This document shows positions 59,675 through 64,000 of a stretch of 64,000 bases of DNA, in pieces; within the stretch, counting starts at the first letter, position 1, and each line of letters starts with the position of its first letter. Where the stretch lies: positions 310,001 to 374,000 of the forward strand of contig NZ_CP062948.1 of assembly GCF_014898175.1 (NCBI RefSeq), read 5' to 3'. The notes under the pieces are model-generated. The model made no database searches, was not told the DNA's origin, and saw only the letters and a list, made by a program, of their open reading frames with translations. The position numbers and the translations under genes were made by a program. The stretch comes from Bifidobacterium lemurum (lineage in GTDB: Bacteria; Actinomycetota; Actinomycetes; Actinomycetales; Bifidobacteriaceae).

Positions 59675-60952
59675 TCAGCCCTTCGCGGCGGCGTCTTCCA
59701 TCGCGGTCACGATGTCTTCGGCGGAGCCTTGTCCGGACAGCAGGTTGACGACTCCCGTGTTCAGAGCGTTGCCGATGTTGCTGCCGAGCGCGGCGTCCAT
59801 CCACAGCTGCATCTCGGAGGAATCGTTGAGATATTCAATGATCTGCAGCAGGTTCTCATCGGTGACGGCCTCGCGGGCCTCTTCGGAGGCGGGGATGGTG
59901 GAGAAGGCGGTCGCGTACTTCTCCTGCCATTCCTTCTCGGCCATGAAGTTCACGAAGTCGACGGCGATGTCGCCGGATTCGGGATTGACGGAGAATCCGG
60001 TGGCGGCACCCATCAGCGCGCCGTCCTCACCTTCGCCGCCGTCGACCGAGGGGAACGCGAAGAATCCCAAATCCTCCATCGCCTCACCGTCTTCGGTCAG
60101 ATCCTTGACCACACCGGGCTCCCACGTGCCCATCAGTTCCATGGCGGCCTGGTGGTTCGCCAGCAAACCTGCGGAGGAGCTGGCGCCCTGCTGGGCGGTG
60201 GTGGTCAGATAGCCTTCGTTGAACACATCCAAATCGGCAAGTTCCTGCAGATCCTCGCCGGCCTTCACCCAGCACGCATCGGAGAAATCCTGATTTTCGG
60301 TACCGGCGGCGTACGCGTCGGACGAGCACTCGCGCAGAGACAGCCAGTAGTACCAGTGCGCGGCCGGCCAGGCGTCCTTGGCACCGAGCGCGATGGCCGC
60401 GATGCCCGCCTCCTTCAGCTTCAGGCAGGCCTCCTTAAGCTCTTCGAATGTGGTGGGGACCTCCGTGATGCCCGCCTGCTCGAACAGATCCTTCGAGTAC
60501 CAGATGCCGCCGGGCTGGACCGTGACCGGCACATCGTAGACCTTGCCGTCATACGTACTGGACGACAACGCCGAAGCCATCTGGGTGGTCACGGTGTCCG
60601 AAAGCTTATCCGTAAGGTCCATCGCCTGGCCGGCGTTGACCATGTCCTGGGTTTTCGCGCCGCCAAGGGACATATACACGTCCGGGCCCGAGGACAGATC
60701 CTGCATGGCGGTGGTCAGCTTGCCTTCGTAATCCTCGTTCTGGATCGCCTCGATATTGACCGTAACGCCAGGATTCTCCTCTTCGAAGGCTGCGGCAAGA
60801 TCCTCCCAATACTGCTTGCCATCACCGGAGGTGGCATTATGCCAGAACGTGATGGCCTGATCATCGCTAGCGCCATTCGAGCTGCCGCAGGCACCCAAGC
60901 TCACCACTGTGGCTGCTATGAGAGCGGCGGCCGCCAGAGACTTCAACTTCAT
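59675..60952 (-). CDS. CUT1 solute-binding lipoprotein for xylo-oligosaccharides
   Basis: A 425-aa lipoprotein: signal [19 protein letters not shown] with lipobox LGAC. Mature regions: [57 protein letters not shown], and [20 protein letters not shown]. It is the first gene of a nine-gene operon of permeases, GH43, esterase, GH120, unknown, GH8 and carboxylesterase. The enzymes define the substrate as xylo-oligosaccharide. Confidence 0.88.
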   Translation of the reverse strand: MKLKSLAAAALIAATVVSLGACGSSNGASDDQAITFWHNATSGDGKQYWEDLAAAFEEENPGVTVNIEAIQNEDYEGKLTTAMQDLSSGPDVYMSLGGAKTQDMVNAGQAMDLTDKLSDTVTTQMASALSSSTYDGKVYDVPVTVQPGGIWYSKDLFEQAGITEVPTTFEELKEACLKLKEAGIAAIALGAKDAWPAAHWYYWLSLRECSSDAYAAGTENQDFSDACWVKAGEDLQELADLDVFNEGYLTTTAQQGASSSAGLLANHQAAMELMGTWEPGVVKDLTEDGEAMEDLGFFAFPSVDGGEGEDGALMGAATGFSVNPESGDIAVDFVNFMAEKEWQEKYATAFSTIPASEEAREAVTDENLLQIIEYLNDSSEMQLWMDAALGSNIGNALNTGVVNLLSGQGSAEDIVTAMEDAAAKG

Positions 60953-61351
60953 CGTCTACTCCTTACCTTGTTTCATGCCGACTATGTCTCGCCATGAAAT
61001 CCATTTACCCAGTGACGCAAAATTTTCGAAGACGGGAATGCTGAAACATTGCCTTCAACGAATCCCCAGAAGAGTTCCCACCGTGGAACCACTAGGTTTT
61101 CGCTTAACCACCTCCGAAATTTATTTCACTTTTTCGAAAACTTCTACTTTGTTTTCGATATCCTTAAGAATATATCCATTTAGTACAACCGTCAAATTAA
61201 TTACTCATCTCAAAACAATGACGTAGAAATGCTGATTTCTCAACGTTTTTGGACACCTTTTTCTGACAAACACGACACGAAAACCTCATGTTTGCAAAAA
61301 TCGAAACTTTCGATGTATGATATACCCCATCCAGCTAGAGAAGGAACATCC
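60953..61351. promoter_or_regulatory. Divergent promoter region of the xylan operon and its LacI regulator
   Basis: AT-rich, no gene. ATCGAAA-C-TTTCGAT (61300-61314) is a perfect 15-bp LacI-type dyad next to a -10 like TATGAT (61316-61321) of the regulator gene. A degenerate version, CAAAATTTTCGA, is at 61018-61029 near the operon start. A TTTTCGAAAA palindrome is at 61131-61140. These are the likely operators on both sides. Confidence 0.6.
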
Positions 61352-62380
61352 ATGTCAACCAGCGCACCTCGCGACGCCCGTCGTCGATCAGTACGACTCA
61401 GCGACATCGCCGAACAGACCGGGTATTCCCTGGCCACGGTATCCAAGGCCCTCAATGGACGCGCGGACGTCTCCGAAACCACCCGGCAGGCCATCGACGC
61501 CGCATTGCGCGACAGCGGCTACACCCGGCGTCCCACTACCCCCAAACAACAGCGGCTGATTGAAGTGGTGTTCGAGGACTTCGAAACGGTCTGGGCTCTG
61601 GATGTCCTCCGCGGCGTCATCGCCGAGGCCAAGCAGCACGACCTCAGCGTCACCGTCACCGAAGGCGGCACCAAACAACACCCCGACCCCTCATGGCTCG
61701 ACGGCGTACTTCGTCGCCAACCGCTCGGCGCGATCCTCGTGTTCTCCAATCTATCCAAAACGGAACGCACCAAACTCAAGGCCCGCAACATCCCCTTCGT
61801 GGTGTTCGACCCTTCCGGAGACCCCTCCGCCGACAGTCTGTCGGTGCAGGCAGACAATTGGACCGGAGGCGTGATCGCGACACGCCATCTGCTGTCCTTA
61901 GGACATACCCGCATCGGCATCATCACGGGCCCGGACTATATGATGTGTTCGCGCGCCCGTCTGGACGGCTACTCGTCCGCACTGGCGGAGAAGGGCATAC
62001 CCGCGGATCCGACGTTGGTCACCGAGGGGGATTTCACCACGCCGAGCGGATACGCGCAGGCCATGGCGATGCTGGAGAACCCCAACACCCGTCCCACCGC
62101 CGTATTCGCAGGCAATGACCTTCAGGCCATGGGCGTCTACGAAGCCGCCAGACAGCTCGGGTTGCGCATTCCCGAGGATCTTTCCGTCGTCGGGTTCGAC
62201 GACGTGCAGACCGCCGCGTTCATGGGACCGTCGCTCACCACCGTCCGCCAGCCGCTGCAAGAGATGGCGGGTGCCGCCACGCGCATGCTGATACAGGCCA
62301 CGCGCGGCGAGACGCCGTCAAGCGTGATTCTGCCCACCAGTCTGATCGTCCGCAACAGCACGCGGGCGCTGAACGACTGA
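61352..62380 (+). CDS. LacI-family regulator of the xylo-oligosaccharide operon
   Basis: A 342-aa repressor starting [28 protein letters not shown] precedes it. Helix-turn-helix [20 protein letters not shown] (about 17-36). The sugar-binding part has [40 protein letters not shown] and [18 protein letters not shown]. It is divergent from the ABC operon, so it is expected to sense xylose or a xylo-oligosaccharide. An operator overlaps its own promoter, so it is probably autoregulated. Confidence 0.9.
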   Translation: MSTSAPRDARRRSVRLSDIAEQTGYSLATVSKALNGRADVSETTRQAIDAALRDSGYTRRPTTPKQQRLIEVVFEDFETVWALDVLRGVIAEAKQHDLSVTVTEGGTKQHPDPSWLDGVLRRQPLGAILVFSNLSKTERTKLKARNIPFVVFDPSGDPSADSLSVQADNWTGGVIATRHLLSLGHTRIGIITGPDYMMCSRARLDGYSSALAEKGIPADPTLVTEGDFTTPSGYAQAMAMLENPNTRPTAVFAGNDLQAMGVYEAARQLGLRIPEDLSVVGFDDVQTAAFMGPSLTTVRQPLQEMAGAATRMLIQATRGETPSSVILPTSLIVRNSTRALND

Positions 62381-62404
62381 GAGACCGAACGACTGAGCAC
62401 GCAA

Positions 62405-63655
62405 TCACGCGCCGCACCGCACGGTGCGAAAACACACTGCCGACGCCAGAGCGCACAACGCGCCGAACACGAACACATAGGCGTATCCGAACCGGCCGAT
62501 CACTGCGGCACCGAGCAAGGACCCACAAACACCGCCCAAGGTGTTGGCGAGGTTCAAAAATCCCAAGTCTTTGGCGGCGGCGCTAGGATCCGGCAAAGCC
62601 TGCAAACTTATGGTCTGCACCAACGCCGAATTCGCCCCCTGCCCCACTCCGACGATGCATGCGAAGGCCACCAAACCAACAGGCGTGGGAATCAGGAACG
62701 GCACGATGATGCCGACCGCGACCACCACCATAGTCGCAACGGCCAGCGAGCGGGTATGTCCCAAGCGGTCCGCCACAGGCCCCGCCGCCACGCAGCACAC
62801 CAGCCCGATCACCAGCATCAGCGCCGAGTTCAACGACAGCAACGCGGCCGCCCCCGCACGGTCCAATCCCAAATAATCCTGCATCACATACAGCATGTAT
62901 CCGCTGGCCATATTCGAAGCGATGACCATCGCGAAACGTCCGGCAAGCACCTTGTAGAAATCCGACGCATTGGACATGGGGAACATCAACACGCGCAGCA
63001 CACCACGCAACCCCAACGATTCACGGGGTTCGTCCGCATTCCCCGGCTCCCCCGCCAGCCACGCGGCGCACAACCCGCCAACCAGCGCGATCATAGCCAG
63101 AAAATCAAGCCCCAGCCGCACATCGCCTAGGAACTGCGCGCTCATCAACACACCCAATTGAGATCCCGCCATCTGTCCGATGCCATACGCCGACGATGCC
63201 GTGCCGCGCCATCGTTCAGGCACACGATCAGACATCTGGGCGATCATCGCGGCCGCGACCCCATTAACCACCAGCTCATACAAACACCACGTCACCAACA
63301 TGCCGGCGATGGTGGAACTTCGCGCGAACGCGAGCAACACCAAACAAGACAGCACCGAACAGGAAACGATCCATGGCCGCCGTTTGCCGAACCGCGAGCG
63401 CGTGCGGTCGGAACATGCGCCCAGCACGATATTCGACAGCAACGCCACAATCATCGCCGTGGATGAGAACACCATCATCAGCGGCACTTTATCAGCCGGA
63501 GCGATGTCGCCTACGCGTTGCGGAAGCAGCGTCGCAATCGCCCCTTGATGAGGCATCAGCCAGCAGGCCGGGCCGATTACCAGCGAGGCGGTGAACCGAA
63601 CGGATGGCCGGCCGACGTTCGCTTCGACATGCTGTTGCGTGACGGACCTGTTCAT
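62405..63655 (-). CDS. MFS sugar transporter (GPH-like)
   Basis: A 416-aa twelve-span transporter starting MNRSVTQQHVEANVGR at 63655. DRTRSRFGKRRPWIVSCSVL in loop 2-3 matches the GPH/sucrose-type (D-R-x-R-S-R-x-G-R-R-x-P) pattern. The second-half motif is GPVADRLGHTRSLAVAT. Its start overlaps the stop of the GH43 gene, so it should import the substrate or product of that enzyme, for example an arabinose- or xylose-containing disaccharide. It is convergent with the LacI gene. Confidence 0.85.
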   Translation of the reverse strand: MNRSVTQQHVEANVGRPSVRFTASLVIGPACWLMPHQGAIATLLPQRVGDIAPADKVPLMMVFSSTAMIVALLSNIVLGACSDRTRSRFGKRRPWIVSCSVLSCLVLLAFARSSTIAGMLVTWCLYELVVNGVAAAMIAQMSDRVPERWRGTASSAYGIGQMAGSQLGVLMSAQFLGDVRLGLDFLAMIALVGGLCAAWLAGEPGNADEPRESLGLRGVLRVLMFPMSNASDFYKVLAGRFAMVIASNMASGYMLYVMQDYLGLDRAGAAALLSLNSALMLVIGLVCCVAAGPVADRLGHTRSLAVATMVVVAVGIIVPFLIPTPVGLVAFACIVGVGQGANSALVQTISLQALPDPSAAAKDLGFLNLANTLGGVCGSLLGAAVIGRFGYAYVFVFGALCALASAVCFRTVRCGA

Positions 63656-64000
63656 ACTCCGACCATGCAGCCCACGAAACCGCCCGACCACTCGGTGCTG
63701 AGGAATCTCGCATCGAAGGAGGTGAGCACGGTGGCGTTGTGCGGCAGGCCCTGCCCCACACGCATCGGCAACGACGGGCAGGCGAAGCCGAACTCCGAGC
63801 CGGAATCTTCCGAGGCGGTGAGGCACGACACCATGTTGCCATACAGCCGAACACCAATCCACGCCGCATCTTTCGACATCTTATACGAGGTCGCGGTGCT
63901 TACGCCGGCGGATAGCGTCTCGCAATGCAGCATCCCATCCTCAATATGGATGAGAACATGGTTCCGTGAATCCTGGAACAGCATTAGTGGCGAGTCGGCA
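63652..64000 (-). CDS. GH43-type glycosidase, C-terminal fragment (5' end outside window)
   Basis: The frame is open from the window end to a TGA at 63652, giving the last 115 residues. The text PLMLFQDSRNHVLIHIEDG and the end TSFDARFLSTEWSGGFVGC are typical of the C-terminal beta-sandwich of GH43 beta-xylosidases/arabinofuranosidases. The catalytic residues are outside. Its stop overlaps the MFS start (ATGA), so the two form an operon. Confidence 0.7.
   Translation of the reverse strand, partial: ADSPLMLFQDSRNHVLIHIEDGMLHCETLSAGVSTATSYKMSKDAAWIGVRLYGNMVSCLTASEDSGSEFGFACPSLPMRVGQGLPHNATVLTSFDARFLSTEWSGGFVGCMVGV

Noticed and set aside
1..64000. CRISPR arrays, rRNA genes, insertion sequences
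   Set aside because: No regularly spaced repeats of CRISPR length, no rRNA-like sequence and no transposase frame were seen.

Overview
The window is high-GC actinobacterial DNA, and the gene content points to Bifidobacterium: a prophage seated in an elongator tRNA-Met gene (the site used by known bifidophages), a xylulokinase next to a ROK repressor, and plant-glycan loci built from GH8, GH43, GH120, GH127 and GH36 enzymes with ABC importers and LacI regulators. No marker gene fixes the species.

Region 1 (1-15495) is one end of a siphovirus prophage. Late genes run leftward in standard order: terminase, portal, a fused protease-capsid protein, connectors, tail tube, frameshifted G/GT chaperones, tape measure, tail proteins, holin and an amidase endolysin cut by the window start. 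To the right lie small early genes, one opposite-strand membrane-anchored gene, and two divergent helix-turn-helix genes that share duplicated operators and leaderless promoters. The rightward one reads straight into the antisense strand of tRNA-Met. No integrase is present at this end. That layout (Cro-like gene, repressor, att site inside the repressor 3' end, integrase presumably at the other prophage end) resembles the integration-dependent immunity switch of some mycobacteriophages and is the most interesting lead here.

Region 2 (15500-19800) is chromosomal: a tRNA-like fragment, a ROK repressor divergent from xylulokinase, and two small membrane proteins. Region 3 (19897-27704) is a seven-gene leftward cluster: aminotransferase, MFS transporter, M20 amidohydrolase, D-2-hydroxyacid dehydrogenase, a compatible-solute type ABC system and an Lrp/AsnC regulator. 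Together these could deacylate a conjugated amino acid and convert it to a 2-hydroxy acid; this is inference. Region 4 (28030-33865) has a CUT2 sugar ABC importer, a hexapeptide acetyltransferase and an orphan gene. A 23-bp ROK-type dyad found before xylB recurs before the importer and the acetyltransferase, suggesting one xylose regulon.

Region 5 (34156-45203) is a glycan locus: an exported, surface-anchored clan GH-A enzyme, a GH127 beta-L-arabinofuranosidase, a CUT1 ABC importer, a LacI regulator and a GH36 alpha-galactosidase. It fits galactosyl-arabinose side chains of arabinogalactan. An AAA+ ATPase with a nuclease-like tail and a very large inverted repeat at its promoter follows (45364-46899). 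Region 6 (47191-64000) is a nine-gene xylo-oligosaccharide operon (ABC importer, GH43, SGNH esterase, GH120, an unknown 684-aa protein, GH8, carboxylesterase) with its LacI regulator, an MFS transporter and a cut GH43 gene at the window end. Xylose from it would feed the xylulokinase of region 2; xylose isomerase is not in the window.
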